Shown in pieces: positions 1 through 7,918 of a DNA stretch of 64,000 bases (its first letter is position 1; each line of letters opens with the position of its first letter). The position numbers and the translations under genes are program-made. The stretch is from Mitsuaria sp. GD03876 (GTDB lineage: Bacteria; Pseudomonadota; Gammaproteobacteria; Burkholderiales; Burkholderiaceae_C): positions 1 to 64,000 of the forward strand of contig NZ_JAOCCU010000027.1 of assembly GCF_029840635.1 (NCBI RefSeq), given 5' to 3'. The notes under the pieces are model-generated. The model did no database searches. It was not told the origin of the DNA and worked only from the letters and a program-made list of their open reading frames with translations.

Positions 1-170
1 GCGGGCGCAGGCGTCGGCGCCGGGGCGGCGCCCGACGACCCGTCGGACCCCGGCGAGGCGCCGGAGGGCGTGGCGGAAGCCGGGGCGCTGTCGCCTCCCC
101 CGCCGCCACAGGCGCTGAGGGCCGCGGCGGCTGCCGTCACGGCGGCGGAAGACCAGGGAAATCGGAACAT
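1..170 (-). CDS. Exported lipoprotein, N-terminal fragment (cut by window edge)
   Basis: The frame starts with ATG at 170 and runs off the left edge, so only 56 residues are visible. They show a short Ala-rich hydrophobic stretch ending in a lipobox (LSA then Cys21), followed directly by five glycines and a Ser/Pro/Ala-rich linker. This is the start of a secreted, lipid-anchored protein whose folded domain lies outside the window. The same Cys-polyglycine start occurs in the DUF1800 protein at 1909-3627. The product cannot be named from this fragment. Confidence 0.7.
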   Translation of the reverse strand, partial: MFRFPWSSAAVTAAAAALSACGGGGGDSAPASATPSGASPGSDGSSGAAPAPTPAP

Positions 171-505
171 GGCGGGCGGTGTCGGTACTGCTGACGCCCG
201 GCACTCTAGGGAGTCCCGCCCGCGAAATCAGCATCGCAACCGCAACAGCGGAAAGGCTCGGAAACGCATTCGGTTACCGTGCCTTTCGACCTCGACACCG
301 GGCCGTTTGGCCCGTGATCATCGGCCTTCGCGTCGATCGGCCGGTATTTCCTCCGGCTCTCGTCGACGCCGCGTGCGACTTCTCACGCGGCGCTCCCAAC
401 GCGTCCTCGTTCATTCGACAGCCGTACCGCGCCGCCGCTCGGCGCCGCGGTCGCGGCTGTAATTGGCCGGTACAAACCGGCCAGTCCCGGCGACCGGTCC
501 GGGAT
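171..505. other. Intergenic region, 335 bases
   Basis: No convincing gene is seen on either strand. The right end carries two hairpins just past the DUF1501 stop codon (listed separately), and a small CGGGCC/GGCCCG hairpin lies at 299-314. The left part should hold the promoter of the truncated lipoprotein, but no clear -35/-10 pair can be pointed out. Confidence 0.5.
465..504 (-). terminator. Two adjacent hairpins after the DUF1501 gene
   Basis: GGCCGGT/ACCGGCC with an ACAA loop (465-482) and TCCCGG/CCGGGA (485-504) lie directly downstream of the stop codon at 506. No run of T follows on the minus strand, so termination may be weak or factor-assisted. Confidence 0.35.
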
Positions 506-1894
506 TCAGGCCGCGAAGAGCCCGAGGTCTTTCTGGTTGAAGTTCACGATCCCCGGCAGCACCGTCGGCAGGTCGGTGGGCGACACGCCCATCCACAGCG
601 CCAGCGTCGCGGCCAGTTGGTCGACCGAGGTGGTCGGCAGCAGGCGGCCCTGGCCGACGTCGTCGGGGCCGTTGACGCTGACCGACGGCAGCTGGCCGTA
701 GAAGCGGCCACCCTTGACCGCGCCGCCCATCACCAGGTGGTGGCTGCCCCAGCCGTGGTCGGAGCCATCGCCGTTGGAGCTCAGCGTGCGGCCGAAGTCC
801 GAGGCGGTGAAGGTGGTCACGTTCTGCGCGATGCCCAGTTCGCCGAGCGCCGCGTCGAAGCTGGCCATCGCGTTGGCGACCGTGCCGAGCAGGCCCGGGT
901 GCTGCGCCATCAGGTTGTCGTGCAGGTCGAAGCCGCCGACCGAGACGAAGTACACCTGCCGTTGCGCGCCGAGCGCGGCGCGGGAGCCGATCAGCCGGGC
1001 GACGAGCTGCAGCTGGGCGGCCAGGCCGTTGGTCTCGAACGGCGTCTGCAGCGTCGTGTTGGCCAGCGCGGTGCTCACGATGCCCTGGGCGTTGATCGAG
1101 CGCGCGGTGACGCGGTTGAGCTCCTGCTCCATCCAGTGCTGGCGGTCGCCGGTGATCAGGCCCTTGAGCGCCTCGGCGCAGGCGTTGGAGCCGAACAGCG
1201 CGCGGGTCGCGCCGTTGACGGCGACGGCGCCGCCGGTGCTCACCTGGTACTGCACCGCCTGGCCGCCCGACATGAACACGGCGTTGCCGGACACGTTGAT
1301 GCAACTGAAGGTCGCGTTGCCGTTGCTGGAGAGGAACTGGTCGGCCACGCGGCCGCCCCACCCGGTGGTGGCGCCTTCGGGCTTGGACGACTGCCAGAGG
1401 CTGGACTGGTCGTTGTGCGAGAACAGCTTGGGCGGCAGCGGCACGTTGCCGGCCTTGTACTGCGCCAGCGTCGTGGGCTGGATCAGCGGGCCGATGTTGA
1501 GCATCACCGCCAGCCGGCCGGCGTCGAACACCGGCTTGAGCCGGGTCATCGTCGGCGCCAGCGCCATCTGGCGGCCGTCGGGCAGCGCGGCGGACGGCGT
1601 CAGCGCCGTCGCGGCGAGCTGCTCGCGCGGCGTCGCCAGCGCCTGGCGGATGGTGGCGTAGGCCTGGTAGCTGGCGGCGTCGTAGGGCACGACGGTGTTG
1701 CCGTAGTCGTTGCCGCCGTACATGAACAGGCAGACGATGGCCTTGTAGTCGCCGGGGGCGGCCGCGGCGGCGGCTTCGCCGATCGTGGCGAGCTGCAGCG
1801 CCCAGGGCGCGGCGGCGCCGGCCACGGACACGGCCGAGGCGCGCTTGAGGAATTCGCGGCGGCGCAGCGACGCCAGCTTGGAGATGTGGGTCAT
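506..1894 (-). CDS. DUF1501 family Tat-exported protein
   Basis: A 462-residue protein of the DUF1501 family, related in fold to alkaline phosphatases and sulfatases; its substrate is unknown. The N-terminus carries a twin-arginine signal (RRREFLK, residues 11-17) and an Ala-rich hydrophobic stretch ending near residue 41, so export in the folded state is expected. The family opening is visible at residues 46-60 (KAIVCLFMYGGND). The reading frame stays open far upstream, but ATG at 1894 is chosen because the Tat signal starts there and the upstream codons are antisense-like shadow of the next gene. It lies 14 bases behind the DUF1800 gene, a pairing widespread in bacteria, so the two probably form an operon and act together. 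Confidence 0.85.
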   Translation of the reverse strand: MTHISKLASLRRREFLKRASAVSVAGAAAPWALQLATIGEAAAAAAPGDYKAIVCLFMYGGNDYGNTVVPYDAASYQAYATIRQALATPREQLAATALTPSAALPDGRQMALAPTMTRLKPVFDAGRLAVMLNIGPLIQPTTLAQYKAGNVPLPPKLFSHNDQSSLWQSSKPEGATTGWGGRVADQFLSSNGNATFSCINVSGNAVFMSGGQAVQYQVSTGGAVAVNGATRALFGSNACAEALKGLITGDRQHWMEQELNRVTARSINAQGIVSTALANTTLQTPFETNGLAAQLQLVARLIGSRAALGAQRQVYFVSVGGFDLHDNLMAQHPGLLGTVANAMASFDAALGELGIAQNVTTFTASDFGRTLSSNGDGSDHGWGSHHLVMGGAVKGGRFYGQLPSVSVNGPDDVGQGRLLPTTSVDQLAATLALWMGVSPTDLPTVLPGIVNFNQKDLGLFAA

Positions 1895-1908
1895 GGGGGG
1901 CGCTCCGC

Positions 1909-3627
1909 TCACTTCTGCACTTGGTAGTCGGGGGCGGCCAGCACCATCAGCCAGGCCGCCTTGACGCGATTGAGCTTGTTGGCGTCGGTGTCCGACTTGA
2001 TCGTCGCCACCGCGGTGGCGATGGTGTTCACCGTGGCGTCGGACACGGTGCCGCCGCCCATCAGCAGGGCCATGCGCTTGACCAGCGCCGGCGCGTCGGC
2101 GGCCAGCGCGAGGTCGGCGGTGTAGTCCGCCTTCATGTCGCCGATGCCGTTGCCGATCAGGCCCTGCATGAAGTTCAGGTAACCGGCGACCGTGCTCTCG
2201 TTGCAGAGCTGGAATTCGGGCGCGGTCACGCCGTTGGTGCCCAGCTGCGAACTCGGCGGCACGTAGCCCGGCCGGAAGAAGTTGAAGACCGAGCCGCTGC
2301 GCATCGGGCTCTGGCCCAGGCGCGAGGCCGGGTTGCTGGTGTCGCCGACGGCCCAGAGGTCGCCGGGCGAGCTCATGCCGACGGTGCGGGCCCACTGGAC
2401 CAGGCGCTGGATCGGTTCGCGCAGCTTGCCGGCGCCGGGCGCGGTGGGCACCTGGCGGGCTTCGCCGTCGAGCAGGATGGCGCGGATCACGGCGCGCAGG
2501 TCGCCGCGTTCGCCCTTGCCGTTGTTGTCGAACACCGCCGCCACGCGCTGCACGTAGGCGGGGCTGGGGTTGGAGGCGACCAGGCGCTGGATCAGCTGGC
2601 GGCCGATGAACGGGCCGACGTTGGGGTGCGCGGCCAGCGTGTCCAGCGCGGTCTTCATCGCGGTGGGGCCGTCGGCGGTGTCGGGGATGGCGACGTCGAG
2701 CACCTTCTTCGCGCCGGTCGAGAAGCGGCTGGCGTTGTGCTTCATCGGCCGCTTCATGTAGCTGGAGTCGGCGCCGTTGACGTCGGCGGAGTCGATGTCG
2801 AAGTCCCAGCCGGTGAACACGCGCGCCAGGTCGGTGATCTGCTGCAGGGTGTAGGTCTCGACCGGCTTGCCATTGGTGGTCTTGGCCGAGCCGTCGGGGT
2901 TGAGCTGGTTCAGCCCGATGGTGAACAGCTGCATCACCTCGCGGGCGTAGTTCTCGTCGGGCTGGCGGCCGGTGCGGGTGTCTTCCTTGCGGTTGCCGCG
3001 CATGGCCAGGTAGACGCCCATGGCGGGGGACAGCGTCACGCCCTCGAGCAGCGCGCGGAAGCTGCCGAAGCAGCGTTCCTCGAGCATGTCGACGTAGCCG
3101 GCGGTGGCCATGCCGGGCCAGCTCACCGGCAGGCCGTTCATCGAGACGACGAAGATTTCCGACAGCGCCAGCACGACGCGCTGGCGGAGCTGGTCGGGCG
3201 AGCTGAGCAGCTTGCGCCACAGCGTCGCGTCGACGCCGGAGAGGCTGTTGCGGAAGCTCTCCGCGGCGTAGCCCTTGGCGGTGAGCCAGTCGAAGTGGCT
3301 CTGCGTGCGGGGTGCGGCGAACTGCTGGTCGAGCCAGGCCGCGTAGCCGGAGGCCTTGACGGCGGCCAGGTCGGTGGCGGTGGCGGCGAAGCCGGCCTGG
3401 CCGAGGAAGCGGGCGGCTTCGGCGTCGGTGGGCGGCGTGGTGTTCTGGGGGGTGCTGTCCGGCCCGGCCGCCGAATCGCTGCCGCCGCCTCCGCCGCCGC
3501 AGGCGGCGAGCAGGGCGGCCGCGGCGATGGCGGCGAGTGCCGCTGGCGTCGAGGTGGAGGTGGTGGAGTCATCGACGACGCGGTCGTCGTCGTTCGGCGC
3601 GAAGGGGGTATGAACGGCGGCAGTCAT
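1909..3627 (-). CDS. DUF1800 family exported protein
   Basis: A 572-residue DUF1800 protein, partner of the downstream DUF1501 gene; the biochemical role of the pair is not established. From ATG at 3627 the N-terminus has an acidic, Thr/Ser-rich segment, a hydrophobic Ala/Leu stretch (about 29-42), then a lipobox-like LLAA-Cys43 followed by six glycines. The positive n-region normal for a signal peptide is missing (DDD and DD occur instead), so either the true start lies elsewhere or export is atypical. The body shows DUF1800 features such as SGVDATLWRKLLSSPDQLRQR and a DENYAREVMQLFTIG block. First gene of a probable two-gene operon. Confidence 0.8.
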   Translation of the reverse strand: MTAAVHTPFAPNDDDRVVDDSTTSTSTPAALAAIAAAALLAACGGGGGGSDSAAGPDSTPQNTTPPTDAEAARFLGQAGFAATATDLAAVKASGYAAWLDQQFAAPRTQSHFDWLTAKGYAAESFRNSLSGVDATLWRKLLSSPDQLRQRVVLALSEIFVVSMNGLPVSWPGMATAGYVDMLEERCFGSFRALLEGVTLSPAMGVYLAMRGNRKEDTRTGRQPDENYAREVMQLFTIGLNQLNPDGSAKTTNGKPVETYTLQQITDLARVFTGWDFDIDSADVNGADSSYMKRPMKHNASRFSTGAKKVLDVAIPDTADGPTAMKTALDTLAAHPNVGPFIGRQLIQRLVASNPSPAYVQRVAAVFDNNGKGERGDLRAVIRAILLDGEARQVPTAPGAGKLREPIQRLVQWARTVGMSSPGDLWAVGDTSNPASRLGQSPMRSGSVFNFFRPGYVPPSSQLGTNGVTAPEFQLCNESTVAGYLNFMQGLIGNGIGDMKADYTADLALAADAPALVKRMALLMGGGTVSDATVNTIATAVATIKSDTDANKLNRVKAAWLMVLAAPDYQVQK

Positions 3628-3715
3628 CTCGGCATCGGTCGAAGCGGCGGATGCGGGATGGTGGCGAGGGCGGGGCGCCAATACACCGTCATTCGTACAA
3701 CAGGTGCAAGGTGCG

Positions 3716-3730
3716 GCAACAGGCTGTTGC
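3716..3730. promoter_or_regulatory. Small perfect palindrome upstream of the DUF1800 gene
   Basis: GCAACAG and CTGTTGC flank a single G. It lies about 90 bases before the DUF1800 start, a plausible place for a repressor site. Nothing else supports it. Confidence 0.3.
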
Positions 3731-3818
3731 GGCGTGATTTCTGCACGCGCGGAACTTATCCAACTCGGATACACGCCAGCAAAAGACCTGACACCGAGCC
3801 CCCCCGCCCCGCCGCCCC

Positions 3819-3995
3819 AGGCAGTCCGCAATCGGGAGAAGCCGGGGGCGCCGGTACCCCCGGAGCGAATTCCGAGTGTGCGGAGGAGATTGAGCGGCGG
3901 GGGTTCGTCCAGGCAGTCCGTGGTTGGGAGAAGCCGGAGGCGCCGGTACCCCCCGGAGCGAATTCCGAGCGTGCGGAGGAGATTGAGCGGAGGGG
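3819..3995. repeat. Two imperfect tandem copies of an ~85-bp intergenic repeat (period 92)
   Basis: Copy 1 (about 3819-3903) and copy 2 (about 3911-3995) share nearly every base, for example AGGCAGTCCG, GCGCCGGTACC, GGAGCGAATTCCGAG and TGCGGAGGAGATTGAGCGG. Copy 1 contains a CCGGGGG/CCCCCGG hairpin (3842-3863). The pair fills most of the 400-base gap between the DUF1800 and lyase-hydrolase genes, which otherwise holds no gene. It resembles a dispersed intergenic (REP-like) element; I see no further copy in this window. Confidence 0.75.
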
Positions 3996-4027
3996 GGTAC
4001 CGGCGTCACCGGCTTCGGGCGCAGGCC

Positions 4028-6490
4028 TCAACCGTTGCCGAGTTTCACCCGCACGACTTCGGCGAAGTACCGTGCCCCGACCGGCAGGATGGTGTCGTTG
4101 AAGTCGTAGCGCGCGTTGTGGAGCGGAACGCTGCCGGGTGAATCGGCGTCTCCGTTCCCGATGAACACGAACGCGCCGGGCAGGGTGGCGAGGAAGCGTC
4201 CGAAGTCTTCCGAGATCATCAAAGGTGGGGTGTCGGCGGTGACCTGGGAGGGTCCGACCACGCGGCGGGCGGCTTCGACGGCGGTTTCGACGCAGGCGGG
4301 CCAGTTCACGGTGGGCGCGAATTCGTGGGTGTAGTCGACCTGGCAGGTGGCGCCGTGGGCGTGGCAGATGCCGTCGCAGAGCGCGCGCATGCGGGTTTCG
4401 AGCAGGGCTTGGACGGCGGGGGTATCGCTGCGGGTATCGCCCTTGATGGTGACTTCGGTGGGGATGGCGTTGCGGATGCCGTCGGTGATGAATTCGGTGC
4501 AGGACACGACGGCGGACTGGCCCGGGTCGACGGAGCGCGCGACGATGGTCTGGAGGGCGAGGACGATTTCGGCGCCGATGACCAAGGGGTCGACGGCCAT
4601 GTGGGGGCGTGCCGCGTGGCCGCCGCGGCCGGTGATGCGGATGGTGAAGTTGTCTTCGCTGGCCATGATCCCGCCGGGGCGTGTCGCGATGTGGCCGGCG
4701 GGCATGCCGGGCAGGTTGTGGACGCCGTAGATCTCGTCCATCGGGAAGCGATCGAGGAGGCCGTCGGCGAGCATGGCCGCGGCGCCGCGGCCGTGTTCCT
4801 CGGCGGGTTGGAAGACGAAGCGCACGGTGCCGTCGAAGTCGCGGCGCCGGGTGAGCAGTTGGGCCGCGCCGAGCAGCATCGCCATGTGGCCGTCGTGGCC
4901 GCAACCGTGCATGCAGTTGGCGTTGAGCGAGACATGGGGACGGTCGGGGGCGGTCTCGGCCATCGCCAGGGCGTCCATGTCGGCGCGCAGGCCGATGACG
5001 CGGGGGCTTGAGCCGACGCGCAGGTTGGCGACGACGCCGGTGCCGCCGATGCCGCGGTGGACTTCGAGGCCCATCGCGCTCAGCAGTTCGGCGACGCGGT
5101 CGGAGGTGCGGCGTTCGTTGAAGCCGGTTTCGGGGAAGCGGTGGAAGTCGTGACGCCAGCGGACCCAGTCGCCGGTGAGCGCGGTTTCGTCGGCGGGGGC
5201 CTTCGCGGCAAGCCAGGCGTGCTGGCGCAGCAGCACGGCGTCGGCGGATTCGCCCACCAGTTCGCGGTAGACCGATCGCGCGGTCGCGCCTTCGGTGTTG
5301 ATGAGCAGCACCCGCGATGTCGCGTCGAGTGCCGCTGCCCGCCACAGCGCGGGGTCGGCGCGCAGGCGCTCCAGGGCAGCGAGGCCGGCGACGCCCGATT
5401 CGCCGGTGACGATCGGGATGTCGCGGTCGCTGCCGGCCGCCAGGCGGCGCATGGCCCGCACCGCGTCGTCGTCCTCGACGAGCAGGAAATCGTCGACGCT
5501 CGTGGCCAGGAAGCGCCACGCGAGCGGCGAGGTCTCGCCGCAGGCCAGGCCCGCCATCACCGAGTCGACCCGGCCGGTGGCCGCCGCGGGCCGGCCCTGG
5601 ATCGCGCTCTGCAGCAGGCAGTCGGCCTCGCGCGGCTCGACGACGATGAAGCGCGGACGCGACGCGCCCAGGCGCTCCCACAGCACGCTGACCAGGCCGG
5701 CGGCCAGGCCGCCGACCCCGCCTTGCAACAGGACGTGGGTAAAGCCGAAGCCCTCGTTCGATGGGTCATCCGATGGCCCAGTCGATGCGCCCTTCGATGC
5801 GCCGTTCGATGGGCCATCCGACGTGACAGTCCATGCGCGTCCCGCCTGCTCCAGCAACTCCGCCGCGATCGTCCCGTAGCCTTGCATCACGTCGCGCGGG
5901 ATGTCCTCGTAGTCGTCATACGAGGTGTCGGAGATCACCTGCCAGCCGTTGGCCGAAGCCAGCCGCGCCGCCTCCGCGACCGAGTCGTCGTAGTTGCCGG
6001 CGATGCGCACGATCTCCGCGCCGAGCGCGGCGATCGCGGACTCGCGCTCCGGGCTGACATGGGCGTGCAGCACGATCACGCAGCGGCAGCCGATGTCCCG
6101 CGCCGCCGCCGCGAGCCCGCGTCCGTGGTTCCCGTCGGTGGCGCTGATGACGGTCTCGTGCCGCAGGCGATCGGCATGGCGGCCGGCGAGCAGCTCGACC
6201 GGGTCCAGGCCCGGATGGCGCCGGAGCATCTCCCGCACCAGCGCCACCGGCGCGCCGAGCGCCTTGAAGCTGCCCAGCGACGAGCGCGTCGATTCGTCCT
6301 TGACGGCGAGCCGCGCGATGCCGAGGCGCTCCGCCAGGTCGGGCAGCTCCCGCAACGGCGTCGGGCCGGGGTTCACGCCGGGCCAGGCCGCGAGCCAGCG
6401 GCGGCTTTCCTGCGCACGGTCGATGTTCATGATCGCGCGGAGGTCGTCCGGGTACGGCGCGCGGACGGCGCGCGGATTGGCGAAGTGCAT
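4028..6490 (-). CDS. Fused diaminopropionate ammonia-lyase / M20D amidohydrolase
   Basis: An 820-residue two-domain protein. Residues 1 to about 415 are a full-length PLP enzyme of the diaminopropionate ammonia-lyase type (2,3-diaminopropionate to pyruvate plus ammonia): SFK76ALG is the PLP lysine, ATD119GNHGRG matches the second catalytic residue of E. coli YgeX, and LLQGGVGGLAAG binds phosphate. Residues about 436-820 are a complete M20D metal hydrolase with Cys530 and His532 in MHGCGHDGH, Glu564/565, His591 and His791. Both halves keep their catalytic residues. The fusion implies removal of an N-acyl group followed by lyase cleavage, but the substrate is inference. Residues about 225-246 are a repetitive insert. 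ATG at 6490 has AGGA upstream. It follows the carbamoylase gene by 53 bases. Confidence 0.88.
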   Translation of the reverse strand: MHFANPRAVRAPYPDDLRAIMNIDRAQESRRWLAAWPGVNPGPTPLRELPDLAERLGIARLAVKDESTRSSLGSFKALGAPVALVREMLRRHPGLDPVELLAGRHADRLRHETVISATDGNHGRGLAAAARDIGCRCVIVLHAHVSPERESAIAALGAEIVRIAGNYDDSVAEAARLASANGWQVISDTSYDDYEDIPRDVMQGYGTIAAELLEQAGRAWTVTSDGPSNGASKGASTGPSDDPSNEGFGFTHVLLQGGVGGLAAGLVSVLWERLGASRPRFIVVEPREADCLLQSAIQGRPAAATGRVDSVMAGLACGETSPLAWRFLATSVDDFLLVEDDDAVRAMRRLAAGSDRDIPIVTGESGVAGLAALERLRADPALWRAAALDATSRVLLINTEGATARSVYRELVGESADAVLLRQHAWLAAKAPADETALTGDWVRWRHDFHRFPETGFNERRTSDRVAELLSAMGLEVHRGIGGTGVVANLRVGSSPRVIGLRADMDALAMAETAPDRPHVSLNANCMHGCGHDGHMAMLLGAAQLLTRRRDFDGTVRFVFQPAEEHGRGAAAMLADGLLDRFPMDEIYGVHNLPGMPAGHIATRPGGIMASEDNFTIRITGRGGHAARPHMAVDPLVIGAEIVLALQTIVARSVDPGQSAVVSCTEFITDGIRNAIPTEVTIKGDTRSDTPAVQALLETRMRALCDGICHAHGATCQVDYTHEFAPTVNWPACVETAVEAARRVVGPSQVTADTPPLMISEDFGRFLATLPGAFVFIGNGDADSPGSVPLHNARYDFNDTILPVGARYFAEVVRVKLGNG
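5759..5830 (-). repeat. 12-bp minisatellite inside the lyase coding region
   Basis: Six units of 12 bases beginning CGATG (last unit CGACG) run head to tail. On the coding strand they encode tetrapeptides of the type (D/N/K/T)G(P/A)S, giving a flexible Ser/Gly insert at about residues 225-246 of the lyase domain. The unit length is a multiple of three, so copy changes keep the frame. Confidence 0.85.
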
Positions 6491-6543
6491 GGCGGTTCCT
6501 GGAGAAGGAAGAACGAGGCGTTCGGGGCGATGGGCGGGGAGGG

Positions 6544-7797
6544 TCAGGGCAAGGCGAGCCGTCGCTGCACGACGTCGAGCAGCACCTCGGCGCCCTGGAT
6601 CAACTGCGCGTCATCGGTGTGCTCGCGGGGGTTGTGGCTGACGCCGCCGCGGCTGGGCACGAAGATCATGGCCGCGGGCGCGACGCGGGCGATCATCTGC
6701 GCGTCGTGGCCGGCGCCCGAGGTCATCCGGCGATGGCTCAGGCCGCGACGCGTCGCGGCGGCCTCGATCTCGTCGACCAGCGACGCGTCGAAGCTCACCG
6801 GCTCGAACCGGGCGAGGCGCTCGGTCGCGATCGACACGCCTTCGCGTGTCGCGATCGCCGCGAGGAATTCCGCCAGCCGCTGCTCCGCCTCGCGCAGGCG
6901 ATGCTCGTCGGGATCGCGCAGATCCACGGTGAACACGGCCTTGCGCGGAATCACGTTGATCAGGTCCGGCTCCAGCCGCAGGGAACCGGTCGTCGCGAGC
7001 GTCGTGTCCGGCGCGGCGGCGACGACCTGCTCGCGCAGGAACGCCATCACCGCCGCGGCCACGTAACCCGCGTCGTGGCGCAATCGCGTCGGCGTCGTGC
7101 CCGCGTGATTCGCGGTGCCGGTCACGGTGATCCGCTGCCAGGAAATGCCTTGCAGGCTCTCGACGACGCCGATATCCAGGTCCTCGGCCTCGAGCACCGG
7201 TCCCTGCTCGATGTGGAGCTCCAGGTACTCGGCGGGCACGATCTCGCCGGGCGTGAGGTCGCCGGCGTAGCCGATGCGCTCGAGCTCGTCGCCCAGCCGC
7301 GTGCCGTCGATGCCGACGGCATCGAGCGCCTCGTCCAGCGACAGCCCGCCCGCATGCACCAGCGAGCCCATCATGTCGGGCTGGTAGCGGACGCCCTCCT
7401 CGTTCGTGAACGCGGCGACGACGATCGAGCGCTCCGGCAACCGCCCCGCGTCGCGATAGGCCCGCGCGACGGCGAGTCCGGCCAGCACGCCGTAGCAGCC
7501 ATCGAGCGCACCGGCGTTGCGCACGGTGTCGATGTGCGAGCCGATCATCAGCGGCCGTCGCCGTCCTGCCTCGGTCGCCGCCGGCAGGATGCCGAAGACG
7601 TTGCCGATGCGGTCGATCCGCAATTCAAGATCCAGCGCCGAGATCCACTGCACCAACTGGTCGCGACCGGCCCGGTCGGCGTCAGTCAGCGCGATGCGGG
7701 TACGCCCACCGGGCGTTGGCTCCGCGCCGATCTCGCCCAACTCGCGGAGCTGCCGCAGCAGCGTCGGGGCGTTCAGGCTCAGCGGGGACGAGGTCAT
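6544..7797 (-). CDS. M20 family N-carbamoyl-L-amino acid hydrolase / allantoate amidohydrolase
   Basis: A 417-residue zinc-dependent amidase of the hydantoinase/carbamoylase family. Metal and catalytic positions are visible: GSH88ID90T, LD99G, NE133E134G, ELHIEQGP and the C-terminal SHNPREH. Members release ammonia and CO2 from N-carbamoyl amino acids or ureidoglycolate precursors; which substrate applies here cannot be read from the sequence. ATG at 7797 is preferred over the in-frame TTG at 7809, because GGAG lies about 8 bases before the ATG. It is the first gene of an apparent operon with the fused lyase-hydrolase and is divergent from an Lrp-type regulator, so the pathway is probably induced by an amino acid or derivative. 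Confidence 0.88.
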   Translation of the reverse strand: MTSSPLSLNAPTLLRQLRELGEIGAEPTPGGRTRIALTDADRAGRDQLVQWISALDLELRIDRIGNVFGILPAATEAGRRRPLMIGSHIDTVRNAGALDGCYGVLAGLAVARAYRDAGRLPERSIVVAAFTNEEGVRYQPDMMGSLVHAGGLSLDEALDAVGIDGTRLGDELERIGYAGDLTPGEIVPAEYLELHIEQGPVLEAEDLDIGVVESLQGISWQRITVTGTANHAGTTPTRLRHDAGYVAAAVMAFLREQVVAAAPDTTLATTGSLRLEPDLINVIPRKAVFTVDLRDPDEHRLREAEQRLAEFLAAIATREGVSIATERLARFEPVSFDASLVDEIEAAATRRGLSHRRMTSGAGHDAQMIARVAPAAMIFVPSRGGVSHNPREHTDDAQLIQGAEVLLDVVQRRLALP

Positions 7798-7842
7798 CGG
7801 GATCTCCAACCAGTCGGGGTGGAGAAATAATATTCAGCGCCT

Positions 7843-7877
7843 CAGCAAACGGATTCGAATCTCCTGGCCGTTTGCTG
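7843..7877. promoter_or_regulatory. Palindromic operator between the carbamoylase operon and the Lrp gene
   Basis: Perfect 10-base arms CAGCAAACGG (7843-7852) and CCGTTTGCTG (7868-7877) surround a small ATTCGAAT palindrome. An AT-rich tract (AAATAATATT, 7825-7834) lies beside it in otherwise GC-rich DNA. Position between two divergent starts suggests control of both by the adjacent Lrp protein. Confidence 0.7.
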
Positions 7878-7918
7878 AACGTTATTCACCTCGACGCCGC
7901 TGGCCCGGCGATGCCTTC

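Noticed and set aside
179-1927. Long plus-strand open frame opposite DUF1501
   Set aside because: Low-complexity Arg/Gly/Ala-rich translation typical of an antisense shadow in GC-rich DNA; no family features.
506-3220. A long minus-strand frame that seems to fuse DUF1501 to upstream sequence
   Set aside because: The upstream part is an out-of-frame reading of the DUF1800 gene. The Tat signal and ATG at 1894 define the real start.
3819-3995. Possible CRISPR array
   Set aside because: Only two copies, about 85 bases each, without spacers of uniform size and without cas genes.
7798-7809. TTG start four codons upstream for the carbamoylase
   Set aside because: The GGAG that would serve as ribosome site lies inside this extension, so ATG 7797 is the better start.
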